A stretch of DNA of 64,000 bases. It comes from DASRDR01 sp035550795. GTDB taxonomy: Bacteria > Methylomirabilota > Methylomirabilia > Rokubacteriales > DASRDR01. The DNA lies in the NCBI GenBank assembly GCA_035550795.1, contig DASZOL010000059.1, positions 1-64,000 on the forward strand, written 5' to 3'. Of the stretch, positions 11,590-19,891 are shown one piece after another. How positions within the stretch are numbered: position 1 is the stretch's first letter; every line of letters starts with the position of its first letter. Below the pieces are notes generated by a model. The model worked only from the letters and a program-made list of their open reading frames with translations. It was not told the origin of the DNA and searched no databases. A program made the position numbers and the translations under genes.

Positions 11590-12921
11590 ATGAGACGCGG
11601 CGACCGACCGGAGACCACGACAGTGCGGCGGATCACGCGGCGAACCTGGCTCCGGAGCGCCGCGATGACGACCGGCGCGGCGGCGACCGGCGGCCTCCAG
11701 GGCATCCTGGCCCACGCCCAGGCGCCCGCCGCGCCCCGGGGGACGCGGCTCCACCTGCTGCAGTGGTCGCATTTCGTCCAGGCGGCGGACATCCTCTTCG
11801 ACCAGCAGGCTGCCGAGTTCGGAAAGCAGGCCGGCGTGCAGGTTCAGGTCGAGCGGATCAACCAGAACGACATCCAGGCGCGGGCGACCGCGGGGATCCA
11901 GGCGCAGACCGGGCCCGACATCATCATCATCGCGAACAACCACCCGCTCCTCTACGAAGCGGCGCTGGCGGACGTGTCCGACGTGGCCGAGGAGATCGGG
12001 CGGCGGCAGGGCGGCTGGTACGACTACGCCAAGGTCAACACGTTTTCCGGCGGGCGCTGGATCGGGGTGCCGCAGTTCATCATCTCGTGGGCGATCACGT
12101 ACCGCGAGGACTGGTTCAAGGAGCATGGCGTCAAGTATCCCGCGACGTGGGACGAGTTCCGCGCCACCGGCCGCGTGCTCAAGGCCAAGGGAAAGCCCTT
12201 CGGACAGGCGTTTGGCCACAGCATCAACGATCCCAACAACTGGTGCTACCCGCTCGTGTGGATGTGGGGCGGCATGGAGGTCGAGAAGGACGGGAAGACG
12301 GTCGTCCTCGACACCAAGGCCGTCGTCGAGGCCGTGAAGTTCAACAACGCGCTCTGGAAGGAAGTCTTCGACGAGGGCGGGCTCGGGTGGGACGACTCGA
12401 ACAACAACCGTGCGTTCCTCTCGTCCGACATCTCGCTGACCGGGAACGCCCCCAGCATCTACGTGGCCGCCCGGAAGCAGGCTCCGGACGTCTACCGCGG
12501 CACCAATCACGGCCACTTCCCCCCGGGGCCGGCCGGCCGGTTCTACTGGTTGCCGGCCTGGAACAGCTGCGTGATGAAGTATTCGAAGAACCAGCAGGTC
12601 GCCAAGGACTTCATCCGCTTCTACATGGACCGGCCCCAGTACGACAAGTACTTCGAGACCATGGATACGTTCGGCATCCCGGGGACCAAGATCTACTTCG
12701 ACCACGCGCTCTGGACGAAGGACCCGAGGACCACGGTCTTCCGCGAGACGCTTCAGTCGGCCCGGCAGGTCGGGTACGCAGGCCCGGCCGGGCGCAAGGC
12801 GACCGAGGCACTCTCGAAGTTCATCATCGTCGACATGTTCGCCCGCAACCTCCAGGGCACGTCGCCGGAGGACGCGGTCAAGTGGGCCGTGGCGGAGCTG
12901 CGCAAGGTCTACGGAGCCTGA
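11590..12921 (+). CDS. ABC transporter substrate-binding protein (family 1), Tat-exported
   Basis: This 443-aa periplasmic binding protein resembles carbohydrate-type extracellular solute-binding family 1 proteins; WDEFRATGRVLKAKG and the C-terminal helical part are typical. The N-terminus carries a twin-arginine motif TRRTWLRSAAM at about residues 17-27, so export in folded form is predicted. GAGGAGGG just before the ATG acts as Shine-Dalgarno. No permease or ATPase gene lies next to it, so it is an orphan component or works with a transporter encoded elsewhere. The ligand is unknown. Confidence 0.87.
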   Translation: MRRGDRPETTTVRRITRRTWLRSAAMTTGAAATGGLQGILAHAQAPAAPRGTRLHLLQWSHFVQAADILFDQQAAEFGKQAGVQVQVERINQNDIQARATAGIQAQTGPDIIIIANNHPLLYEAALADVSDVAEEIGRRQGGWYDYAKVNTFSGGRWIGVPQFIISWAITYREDWFKEHGVKYPATWDEFRATGRVLKAKGKPFGQAFGHSINDPNNWCYPLVWMWGGMEVEKDGKTVVLDTKAVVEAVKFNNALWKEVFDEGGLGWDDSNNNRAFLSSDISLTGNAPSIYVAARKQAPDVYRGTNHGHFPPGPAGRFYWLPAWNSCVMKYSKNQQVAKDFIRFYMDRPQYDKYFETMDTFGIPGTKIYFDHALWTKDPRTTVFRETLQSARQVGYAGPAGRKATEALSKFIIVDMFARNLQGTSPEDAVKWAVAELRKVYGA

Positions 12922-12943
12922 GGCCGGGGCGCCGTCCGGTACC

Positions 12944-13183
12944 GTGCAGGTTGAGGTCCGCCTCTTCGCGAATCTGGCCGACTACCGTCCCCCCGGGCCC
13001 CGCCGGGGGGCGACCCGGGTCGAGCTCCCGGAGGGGGCGACCCTCCGGGAGCTTCTCGACCGCCTCCGCATCCCGGACGAGCTCCCGCGGGTGCTCCTGG
13101 TGAACGGTTGCGACGTCGCCCCCACCGCGCGGCTGTGCCCCGGTGACGTCGTCGACGTGCTGCCTCCGCTGGTCGGCGGCTAG
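12944..13183 (+). CDS. MoaD/ThiS family ubiquitin-like sulfur carrier
   Basis: This 79-aa beta-grasp protein begins VEVRLFANLADYRP and ends in the diagnostic Gly-Gly (LVGG), which is adenylated and thiocarboxylated in MoaD and ThiS. The motif LVNGCDVA near residue 52 matches the usual V-N-G-x-x-V/A block. Without moaE or thi genes nearby, the pathway (molybdopterin, thiamine or another sulfur transfer) cannot be assigned. Its GTG start lies 23 bp after the solute-binding protein gene, and tRNA-Sec is 57 bp downstream. Confidence 0.85.
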   Translation: MQVEVRLFANLADYRPPGPRRGATRVELPEGATLRELLDRLRIPDELPRVLLVNGCDVAPTARLCPGDVVDVLPPLVGG

Positions 13184-13208
13184 CCGCGGGGCGCCGCCGC
13201 TGGCAGGA

Positions 13209-13217
13209 TGATAAACT
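13209..13217 (+). promoter_or_regulatory. Possible extended -10 promoter for tRNA-Sec
   Basis: TGATAAACT fits an extended -10 element. The start predicted at about 13224 is 17 bases before the mature tRNA 5' end. No -35 is evident, so support is modest. Confidence 0.45.
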
Positions 13218-13240
13218 CGATCGACGCGATTTTTCGGACC

Positions 13241-13338
13241 GGAAGCGCATAGGATCCCGGTGGGCCTCCCGGACTTCAAATCCGGTGTCGGGTTCTAGAC
13301 AAGCTCGAGGTGGGTTCGACTCCCACGCGCTTCCGCCA
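13241..13338 (+). tRNA. selC: tRNA-Sec(TCA), CCA encoded
   Basis: A 95-nt tRNA plus genomic CCA (13336-13338) has the bacterial selenocysteine tRNA architecture. The acceptor stem is eight base pairs (GGAAGCGC 13241-13248 with GCGCTTCC 13327-13334), with G discriminator at 13335. The anticodon arm is CCGGA-CTTCAAA-TCCGG with TCA at 13276-13278, the T arm is GTGGG-TTCGACT-CCCAC, and the variable arm is very long. It reads UGA as selenocysteine together with SelA and SelB encoded just downstream. Generic tRNA finders can miss it or call it a suppressor. Confidence 0.97.
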
Positions 13339-13387
13339 GCGCCCGGTGGTGGGAGCACTTGCGGTTGAGGGGAGGAGGCACAGGGAG

Positions 13388-13981
13388 ATGGCCAAGGCGC
13401 GCAAAGGACAGCCGAAGCGAGGCAGCGGGCGCCCGGTCGGGGCGGCGGCGCCCGTCTCCCGCTTCGCGTTGACGCGTCGCCAGCGGCGGCGGCTCACGTG
13501 GGGGGCGGGCGCCGTGGCGATCCTGGTCGTCGTGGGGATGGGCGGCTGGCTGTACGCACGGGTCCGCGGGCCGAGCCCCGGCGAGTTCGTCCCGAGCCTC
13601 GGGAACGAGCACATCCCGACGGCCGAAACCCCTCACGTGGCCTACAACTCGGACCCGCCCACCTCGGGCCCCCACCTGCCGCACATCGCGCCCTGGGGCG
13701 TCCACACGCGGCCGCTAGTCAAGGAGCTCCAGGTGCACAACCTCGAGGACGGCGGCGTGGTCGTCAACTACAAGCCGCAGTGCGCCGACCAGGTGCAGGT
13801 CGGCCTCCGCGGGATCGTGGATCGCTATCGGGACCGCGTGGTGCTGGCCCCCTACCCGGGGCTCGATCGCTGCATCGCGCTGACGGCGTGGACGCGCATC
13901 GACAAGATGGACGCGCTGGACGAGCGGCGCGTCTCCCGCTTCATCGACGCGTACCGCGGCATCGATCACCACCCGCGCTGA
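13388..13981 (+). CDS. DUF3105 domain membrane-anchored protein
   Basis: This 197-aa protein has a basic N-terminus, one membrane segment at about residues 37-57, and an extracytoplasmic domain with the DUF3105 signature: HVAYNSDPPTSGPHLPH, then APWGVHTRPL and LQVHNLEDGGVVVNYKP. The conserved His residues and PPTSGPH motif suggest a metal site, but the family has no established function. ATG 13388 is preceded by GGGGAGGAGG, which decides the start over the longer open frame that reaches into tRNA-Sec. It lies between selC and selA. Confidence 0.87.
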   Translation: MAKARKGQPKRGSGRPVGAAAPVSRFALTRRQRRRLTWGAGAVAILVVVGMGGWLYARVRGPSPGEFVPSLGNEHIPTAETPHVAYNSDPPTSGPHLPHIAPWGVHTRPLVKELQVHNLEDGGVVVNYKPQCADQVQVGLRGIVDRYRDRVVLAPYPGLDRCIALTAWTRIDKMDALDERRVSRFIDAYRGIDHHPR

Positions 13982-13985
13982 CGGT

Positions 13986-14474
13986 ATGAGGGGACTGGCC
14001 GGGCGGTGCACGCTTGCGGGCGCGACGGGGCTCCTGGCCCTGGCGGGCTGCAGCCGCGCCTACGTGGCGCCCGTCTTGCCGAGCGCGTACACCGAGCAGA
14101 TCGAGGCGTCCTACGACGCGGTCTGGCGAGCCCTCGTCCGGGCGCTGGCGCGGGAGAACGTGCAGATCCGGGCCATCGCGCGCGACTCGGGGGTGATCGC
14201 GTCGGAGGCCGTCCCGACGACCATCGGCCTGTACGCGGACTGCGGCCGCTTCGGGGACGAGCGCGTCCAGGGGGACGCGCAGGTCGCCTTCACGATCTTC
14301 GTGGAGGCCGTTTCGAGCGCGCAGACGGCGGTGCAGGTGAACACGCGGATGCGCACTGATACCTACACGCGGGGAAGCGGCTCCCCCAAGCCCCGTTCGG
14401 GGCTTCCGTGCGCCTCGACCGGTCGCTGGGAGGCGAACCTTCTCGACACCGTGCGGGCGCTGCTGAGACCCTGA
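13986..14474 (+). CDS. Hypothetical lipoprotein
   Basis: This 162-aa protein has a lipoprotein signal peptide ending in the lipobox LAGC (Cys22), so it is likely acylated and membrane-anchored. The mature part contains SAYTEQIEASYDAVWRALVRALARENVQI, which resembles the start of small outer-membrane lipoproteins with a BamC/DUF4136-like fold, but I cannot assign a family. It sits four bases after the DUF3105 gene and one base before selA, so co-transcription with selAB is likely. No link to selenium metabolism is known. Confidence 0.75.
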   Translation: MRGLAGRCTLAGATGLLALAGCSRAYVAPVLPSAYTEQIEASYDAVWRALVRALARENVQIRAIARDSGVIASEAVPTTIGLYADCGRFGDERVQGDAQVAFTIFVEAVSSAQTAVQVNTRMRTDTYTRGSGSPKPRSGLPCASTGRWEANLLDTVRALLRP

Positions 14475-14475
14475 C

Positions 14476-15951
14476 GTGGCCGGTCCCCGCCCCGCGCCCC
14501 GGCGTCTGCCGGCCGGCGTGACGCCGGGCGCCGGCGATCTGGCCCCGCTCGCGGCTCAGCGCCGGGAGCGGCTTCGCGCGCTCCCGGCGGTCGACGAGAT
14601 GGTGCGGGCCCTGGGCGGCCGGCCCCCGGCGCCGCGGGTGCGCGTGGTCGAAGCCGTGCGGGCGGTGCTCGCGGAGCGCCGCCGGGCGGTACTGGCCGCC
14701 GCGACCCCCGGCGACCTCGACGCGCTCGCCCTCGAGACGCCGGCGCTCCTGCCCCGGGTGCGCGCCGCGCTGGACGCGGCCGGCGCCTGGAGCCTCGACC
14801 GCGTCGTCAACGCCACCGGCGTGGTCCTGCACACGAACCTGGGCCGGGCGCCCCTGGGTCCGGCGGCGCTGGCGCGGCTCGCCCTCGTCGCGACGCGGTA
14901 CTCGAACCTCGAGCTCGACGTCAGCACGAAGACGCGCGGCTCCCGCCATGACCACGTCGCTGGCCTTCTCTGCCGACTCTCCGGCGCCGAGTCCTCGCTC
15001 GTCGTCAACAACAACGCGGCCGCCGTCCTGCTGGCGCTCGAGTCGCTCGCACGGGGGCGCGCCGTCGTGGTCTCCCGCGGGGAGTTGATCGAGATCGGCG
15101 GCGCCTTTCGGATCCCGGACATTCTGGCCCAGTCCGGGGCGCGCCTCGTCGAGGTCGGGACGACGAATCGAACGCGTCTCTCGGACTACGCGGGAGCGAT
15201 CACGCCCGAAACCGCGCTCCTCCTCAAGGTTCATCCATCGAACTACCGGGTCGTCGGCTTCACGGAGGGCGTCACCACCGCGGAGCTCGTGGACGTGGGG
15301 CGGGGGCGCGGCATCCCGGTCCTCGAGGACCTGGGCTCCGGCTGCTTCCTGGACCTCCGCCCGTGGGGGCTCCCGCGCGAGCCGACCGTCCCGGAGACGG
15401 TGGCGGCCGGCGCCGATGTCGTCACGTTCTCGGGCGACAAGCTGCTCGGGGGCCCGCAGGCGGGGATCGTCGTGGGCCGCCGCGCGCTCCTGGAGCGCCT
15501 GCAGAACAACCCGCTCAGCCGGGCGCTCCGGATCGACAAGCTCACGCTGGCCGCGCTCGAGGCGACCCTGCGGGCCTACGAGGATCCGGCGACGGCGCCG
15601 CGCGAGATTCCGGCCCTCCGCATGCTGAGCGAGCCCGCGAGCCTCGTCCGCCGCCGGGCGGGCCGGGTGCTCCGCCGGATCCCCGTTGCGGCTCGGGCCG
15701 CGCTCGGCCTCGTGGTCGTGGCCGGGCGGTCCGAGGTGGGCGGGGGAGCCCTTCCCCTGGCCGAGCTCCCGACCGCCGCGCTCGCGCTTGGCACCGCTGC
15801 ACATCCGCCCGGACCCCTGGATGCCCGGCTCCGGGCCGGTCACCCCCCGGTGATTGGCCGCCTCGCCGAGGGCCGTCTCCTGCTGGACTGCCGGACGGTC
15901 ATGGACGACGAGGTCTCACTCCTCGCCGCTGCCCTGGCGGCGCTCGTCTAG
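14476..15951 (+). CDS. selA: L-seryl-tRNA(Sec) selenium transferase
   Basis: This 491-aa PLP enzyme converts Ser-tRNA(Sec) to selenocysteyl-tRNA(Sec) using selenophosphate. It shows the SelA blocks VVNATGVVLHTNLGRAPLG, YSNLELDVSTKTRGSRHDHV and NNNAAAVLLAL, and the PLP lysine in FSGDKLLGGPQAG (K322). Length is close to the family norm of about 460-490. The GTG start follows the lipoprotein stop by one base. selD, needed to make selenophosphate, is not in this window. Confidence 0.97.
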   Translation: MAGPRPAPRRLPAGVTPGAGDLAPLAAQRRERLRALPAVDEMVRALGGRPPAPRVRVVEAVRAVLAERRRAVLAAATPGDLDALALETPALLPRVRAALDAAGAWSLDRVVNATGVVLHTNLGRAPLGPAALARLALVATRYSNLELDVSTKTRGSRHDHVAGLLCRLSGAESSLVVNNNAAAVLLALESLARGRAVVVSRGELIEIGGAFRIPDILAQSGARLVEVGTTNRTRLSDYAGAITPETALLLKVHPSNYRVVGFTEGVTTAELVDVGRGRGIPVLEDLGSGCFLDLRPWGLPREPTVPETVAAGADVVTFSGDKLLGGPQAGIVVGRRALLERLQNNPLSRALRIDKLTLAALEATLRAYEDPATAPREIPALRMLSEPASLVRRRAGRVLRRIPVAARAALGLVVVAGRSEVGGGALPLAELPTAALALGTAAHPPGPLDARLRAGHPPVIGRLAEGRLLLDCRTVMDDEVSLLAAALAALV

Positions 15952-15962
15952 TCCGTCGACCC

Positions 15963-17876
15963 GTGCGCCACGTCGTCATCGGTACCGCCGGCCACATCGA
16001 CCACGGCAAGTCGAGCCTCGTCCAGGCGCTGACCGGCATCGACCCCGACCGGCTCAAGGAGGAGAAGGAGCGCGGCATCACCATCGACATCGGTTTCGCC
16101 CATCTCGACCTGGGCGAGGGACTAACCCTCGGCATCGTGGACGTCCCCGGGCACGAGCGGTTCGTGAAGAACATGCTGGCAGGCGTGGGTGGGATCGACC
16201 TCGTCATGCTGGTGGTCGCCGCGGACGAGGGCGTGATGCCGCAGACGCGGGAGCATCTCGCCATCTGCCAGCTCCTCCGCGTCCGGAGCGGCCTGGTCGT
16301 GCTGACCAAGGCCGACCTGGCCGAGCCCGAGTGGCGGGAGCTCGTCCAGGAGGACGTCCGCGGCTTCCTGGGCGGATCCTTTCTCGACGGCGCGCCGATC
16401 CTGCCCGTCTCGGCGAAGACCGGTGAGGGACTGCCCGCGTTGCGCGAGGCGCTCGCCACGCTCGCGCGGGCCGTTCCCGTGCGCGACACCGACGCGACGT
16501 TTCGCCTCCCGATCGACCGCGTCTTCACGATCCGGGGGTTCGGCACGGTAGTCACGGGCACGGTCGCGGCCGGCCGGCTCGCGCTGGACGAGCGGGTCGA
16601 GGTGTACCCCCGAGGCCTTCAGGCCAAGGTGCGCGGCATCCAGACCCACGGGCAGCCCGTCTCGACGGCGGTCGCCGGTCAGCGCGCGGCCGTGAACCTC
16701 CAGGGTGTCGAGCGCGCGGCCATCACGCGGGGCGACGTCCTCTCGCTCCCGGGGCTGATCGAGCCCACGTACATGCTCGACGCCACCTGCGAGCTCTTGC
16801 GCGACGCGCCGGCGCCGCTCCGGACGCGCCAGCGGGTGCGCCTCCACGTCGGGACCAGCGAGGTCATGGCGCGGGTGCATCCAGTCGCCGGGCCGACCAT
16901 CGAGCCGGGGCAGACGGGGTATGTCCAGCTGCGCCTGGAGGCGCCTGTCGTCGCGCTCCCCCGGGACCGGTACGTGATCCGGAGCTATTCACCCATGGTG
17001 ACGATCGGCGGCGGCGAGCTGCTAGACGTGGCGCCGTCCAAGGCCCGGCGCGGCCCCGCCCTCGCCGGACGCCTGCGGGCCCTGGGGGCGACCGATCCCT
17101 CGGCGGTCCTCGAGGCCCACGTGCAGCGCATCGGCGGCGGCGGGGTGCGCACGGCCGAGCTGCGGGCCCGGACGCCGTTCGGCCCCGAGGCGCTCCGGGG
17201 CCACCTCCAGGATCTCGTGGCGCGCGGGCGGATCTTCGTCGTCGACCGCGAGTGGTACGTCCACTCGGAGAGCGCCGAGCGTCTCCGCCGGGAGACCGAG
17301 GCGGCGCTCGCGGCCTTCCACGCGCGGGAGCCGCTCAAGCCGGGGATGTCGAAGGAGGAGCTGCGTACGCGGCTGGGGGGGCTCGAGGAGCGCGTCTTCC
17401 TCGCGCTGCTGGATCGCTTCGCGGCCAGCGGCGTGCTCGTCGTCGATCGAGACAAGGTCCGCGGGGCCGGCCACGCCGTCCGCCTCACACCGGAGCAGCA
17501 GGCGGCGTCGGACCGGATCGAGGCGGAGTTCCGGGAGGCGGGGGTGGCTCCGCCGACGCTGGACGAGGCGTTCTCGAAGCTCGGGCTCGCGGGGCCTTCG
17601 GCCCAGGCCGTGGCCCAGCTCCTCGTCGACGGCCGGAGGCTCGTGCGCATCCGGGAGGGACTCTACTTCCACGCCGAGCCCCTGCAGGAGGCGGTCGGAC
17701 GCGTCGCCGCCTTTCTCCGCGAGCACCGGGCGATCACGCCCCAGGAGATCAAGGACCTCCTGGGGATCTCACGGAAGTACGCGATTCCTTTGCTGGAGTG
17801 GCTGGACAGCCAGCGGCTGACGATCCGGGTGGGTGACAAGCGGGTCCTTCGAGAGGGCGCGGCGGCGGGGAAATGA
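15963..17876 (+). CDS. selB: Selenocysteine-specific elongation factor SelB
   Basis: This 637-aa translational GTPase delivers Sec-tRNA(Sec) to UGA codons marked by a SECIS hairpin. Motifs in order: G1 GTAGHIDHGKSS (about 6-17), switch region ERGITIDIGFA, G3 DVPGHERFVKNM, G4 TKAD, then EF-Tu-like domains 2 and 3, and four C-terminal winged-helix modules from about residue 380 onwards (for example QEIKDLLGISRKYAIPLLEWLD) that bind the SECIS. GTG 15963 gives the standard N-terminus VRHVVIGTAGHIDHG; the longer open frame overlaps selA and is not real. Confidence 0.97.
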   Translation: MRHVVIGTAGHIDHGKSSLVQALTGIDPDRLKEEKERGITIDIGFAHLDLGEGLTLGIVDVPGHERFVKNMLAGVGGIDLVMLVVAADEGVMPQTREHLAICQLLRVRSGLVVLTKADLAEPEWRELVQEDVRGFLGGSFLDGAPILPVSAKTGEGLPALREALATLARAVPVRDTDATFRLPIDRVFTIRGFGTVVTGTVAAGRLALDERVEVYPRGLQAKVRGIQTHGQPVSTAVAGQRAAVNLQGVERAAITRGDVLSLPGLIEPTYMLDATCELLRDAPAPLRTRQRVRLHVGTSEVMARVHPVAGPTIEPGQTGYVQLRLEAPVVALPRDRYVIRSYSPMVTIGGGELLDVAPSKARRGPALAGRLRALGATDPSAVLEAHVQRIGGGGVRTAELRARTPFGPEALRGHLQDLVARGRIFVVDREWYVHSESAERLRRETEAALAAFHAREPLKPGMSKEELRTRLGGLEERVFLALLDRFAASGVLVVDRDKVRGAGHAVRLTPEQQAASDRIEAEFREAGVAPPTLDEAFSKLGLAGPSAQAVAQLLVDGRRLVRIREGLYFHAEPLQEAVGRVAAFLREHRAITPQEIKDLLGISRKYAIPLLEWLDSQRLTIRVGDKRVLREGAAAGK

Positions 17877-17904
17877 CCCGTCCGGGATTGCCAGAGTCGG
17901 TTCA

Positions 17905-17932
17905 TTGACACGCGGCTGAAACGGCGTAAGGT
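17905..17932 (+). promoter_or_regulatory. Sigma-70-type promoter for tatA (TTGACA-16-TAAGGT)
   Basis: Perfect -35 at 17905-17910, 16-bp spacer and TAAGGT at 17927-17932. The predicted start is about 22 bases before the ATG, and GGCGGAGGGG serves as ribosome-binding region. Confidence 0.7.
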
Positions 17933-17960
17933 AGGGGCACTTCACGGCGGAGGGGCTCGT

Positions 17961-18149
17961 ATGTTCGGTCTGGGTTACCAGGAGCTGATGATCATCCTCG
18001 TCATCGTCCTGCTCCTGTTCGGGGCGCAGAAGCTGCCCGAGCTGGCGCGAGGACTTGGAAAGAGCATGTCCGAGTTCAAGAAGGGGCAGAACGAGGAGGA
18101 CACGACCGCCAGGGCGGAGAAGGGCCACGAGGAAAAGAAGGGCGCCTGA
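17961..18149 (+). CDS. tatA: Sec-independent translocase subunit TatA/TatE
   Basis: This 62-aa protein has an N-terminal membrane helix (about 7-20), the conserved FGAQKLPELARGLGKSMSEFKKG hinge and amphipathic helix, and a charged tail. TatA oligomers form the pore for folded, twin-arginine-signal proteins such as the binding protein encoded at 11590-12921. tatB and tatC are not nearby. The gene has its own promoter and appears monocistronic. Confidence 0.95.
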   Translation: MFGLGYQELMIILVIVLLLFGAQKLPELARGLGKSMSEFKKGQNEEDTTARAEKGHEEKKGA

Positions 18150-18259
18150 CGTCCTCCCGGCACTACCCTGTTTCTGGCCGACCCGCTTCACGCCGCCCCT
18201 GTAGCGCTGACCGTCACCGCCATGACCATCCCATCCGGGACCGTCCCAGACCGCCAGCA

Positions 18260-19885
18260 GTGATGCCGCGAGCGGACTGGCTCCTGGCGCTGGTCATCGG
18301 CGGTCTCACGGTGGCGAGCCGCTGGCCCTATCGGGCGCGCTTCCTGCCGACCTGGGACGCGGTTCAGTTCGCGCTCGCCCTCGATCGATTCGACGTCGTC
18401 CGGCATCAGCCGCACCCGCCCGGCTACATTCTCTACGTGGCGCTTGGCCGGCTGTTCGCGTCGGCGCTCTCCGATCCCGCCGTCACGCTCGGAACCGTCG
18501 CCATCGTCGCGAGCGCGGTCGCGGTCCTTCTGCTCTATCGGCTGGGGTGGCAGCTCTACGGGCGCGGCGTTGCGACCCTGGCCGCGCTCGGGCTTGCAGT
18601 GAGCCCGCTGTTCTGGGCGTACGGGGTGGTCGGTCTCTCGTACACGGCGGAAGCCGCGCTCACCACGGGGATTGCCCTGAGCGCGTGGGGGATGCGACAG
18701 GCGAGCGTGCGGGCGCTGATCGGCTCCGCGCTGCTGCTCGGGCTGGCGGGCGGGGTCCGCCAGTCGCTCCTGCTCATCCTGAGCCCGCTCTGGCTCGGGA
18801 TGGCGTGGCGGGGGTTCCGTCGGCCCGGGCCGGTACTTGCCGGTGTGGGTCTCATCGCGCTGGCGGCGACGACCTGGCTCGGACCGATGCTGTGGCTGAC
18901 CGGCCTCGGTCGATATCTCGGCGCGGCGTTCGAGCTCTACGCGTCGACGGTGCACGCGACGACCCTCGTCGGGGGTGGGTGGTCGCGCAACGTCCTGGGC
19001 CTCGCCGAGGCGCTCGTCGTGGGGGTGGGCGTCTTCCTGCCCGTCCTGGCGTGGGGCCTGCGCCGGGGGCCGGCGCGTCTCACGGGCGGGCGCGATCACA
19101 CGGCCTTCCTGGCCCTGTGGACGCTGCCGGCCCTGGCCGTCTACGCCTTGGTTCACCTGGGGCAGCATGGCTACCTGCTGGCGGTGCTGCCGGCCTGCTA
19201 CCTCCTGGTGGGCCGCGCCCTGATGGAGCTCTGGCCCAGAGAATCGGGGGGGCCTGCGCCCGCGACCCCGCGCGTCGCGGCGGCGGCCGGGCTGGTGGCC
19301 GTTCTGCTTCTGGCGCACGTGGCGTTCTTCACTGCGGGCCAGCCTGTCGACGTGCCCGTTCCGGCGACTGGCGCGCCCACGCGCGAGAGGACGCTCTCGG
19401 AGCTCCGGGCACTCTATCGGTTCCGCCTGTGGAGCCACACCGCCGCCGGGCTTCGCGAGCAGGAGGCCGTGATCGGGGACTACGTGGCGACGATTCGCTG
19501 CCAGTTCGATCCGCGCGACACGGTGCTCGTGACGGAACTCGGGAATCCGCGCTCCTATCCATGGTTCCGCCACGTCATGTACTACCTGCCCGAGTACCCG
19601 GTCTATCACTTTCGACTTGGTGAGCCGCGCCCGGGATATCTCGCCTCGCGAGAGCTCGTGAGCATGGAGGTCGTGACCGAGCGGCGGGTGTTCCTGCCGC
19701 TGACCACCCGCCGGCTCGTCTGGGTGGTCGACGAGTGGCATCCGGGGTTGCCCCGGCCGGCGGGGCTCGAGAGGCACCCGCTCTCGCACGGTCGCGCGCT
19801 CTACGTGCTGCGGCTCGGGCGGCAGGCGGTCGACCACGCCGGCTACTCCCTGGTCCCCGTGACGAAGCTCGCGCACCTGCGCTAG
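18260..19885 (+). CDS. GT-C family membrane glycosyltransferase
   Basis: This 541-aa protein has about eleven hydrophobic segments. The first periplasmic loop contains PTWDAVQFALALDRFDVVRHQPHPPGY, with an acidic residue and an HPPG motif that recur in uncharacterised protein mannosyltransferase-like (PMT/DUF2723-like) proteins. These use polyprenyl-phosphate sugars at the periplasmic membrane face. A soluble C-terminal part from about residue 375 includes YPWFRHVMYYLPEYPVYHF. The start is GTG 18260 or the next codon, ATG 18263. The next gene begins seven bases downstream and is of the same superfamily, so the two may act on one glycan. Confidence 0.8.
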   Translation: MMPRADWLLALVIGGLTVASRWPYRARFLPTWDAVQFALALDRFDVVRHQPHPPGYILYVALGRLFASALSDPAVTLGTVAIVASAVAVLLLYRLGWQLYGRGVATLAALGLAVSPLFWAYGVVGLSYTAEAALTTGIALSAWGMRQASVRALIGSALLLGLAGGVRQSLLLILSPLWLGMAWRGFRRPGPVLAGVGLIALAATTWLGPMLWLTGLGRYLGAAFELYASTVHATTLVGGGWSRNVLGLAEALVVGVGVFLPVLAWGLRRGPARLTGGRDHTAFLALWTLPALAVYALVHLGQHGYLLAVLPACYLLVGRALMELWPRESGGPAPATPRVAAAAGLVAVLLLAHVAFFTAGQPVDVPVPATGAPTRERTLSELRALYRFRLWSHTAAGLREQEAVIGDYVATIRCQFDPRDTVLVTELGNPRSYPWFRHVMYYLPEYPVYHFRLGEPRPGYLASRELVSMEVVTERRVFLPLTTRRLVWVVDEWHPGLPRPAGLERHPLSHGRALYVLRLGRQAVDHAGYSLVPVTKLAHLR

Positions 19886-19891
19886 GGCGGC

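Noticed and set aside
13310..13387. Longer DUF3105 protein starting inside tRNA-Sec
   Set aside because: The extension overlaps the tRNA. A good Shine-Dalgarno precedes ATG 13388.
12944..17876. Selenoprotein gene within the selenocysteine locus
   Set aside because: No gene here ends at a TGA followed by a conserved continuation, and no SECIS-like hairpin was recognised after an in-frame TGA.
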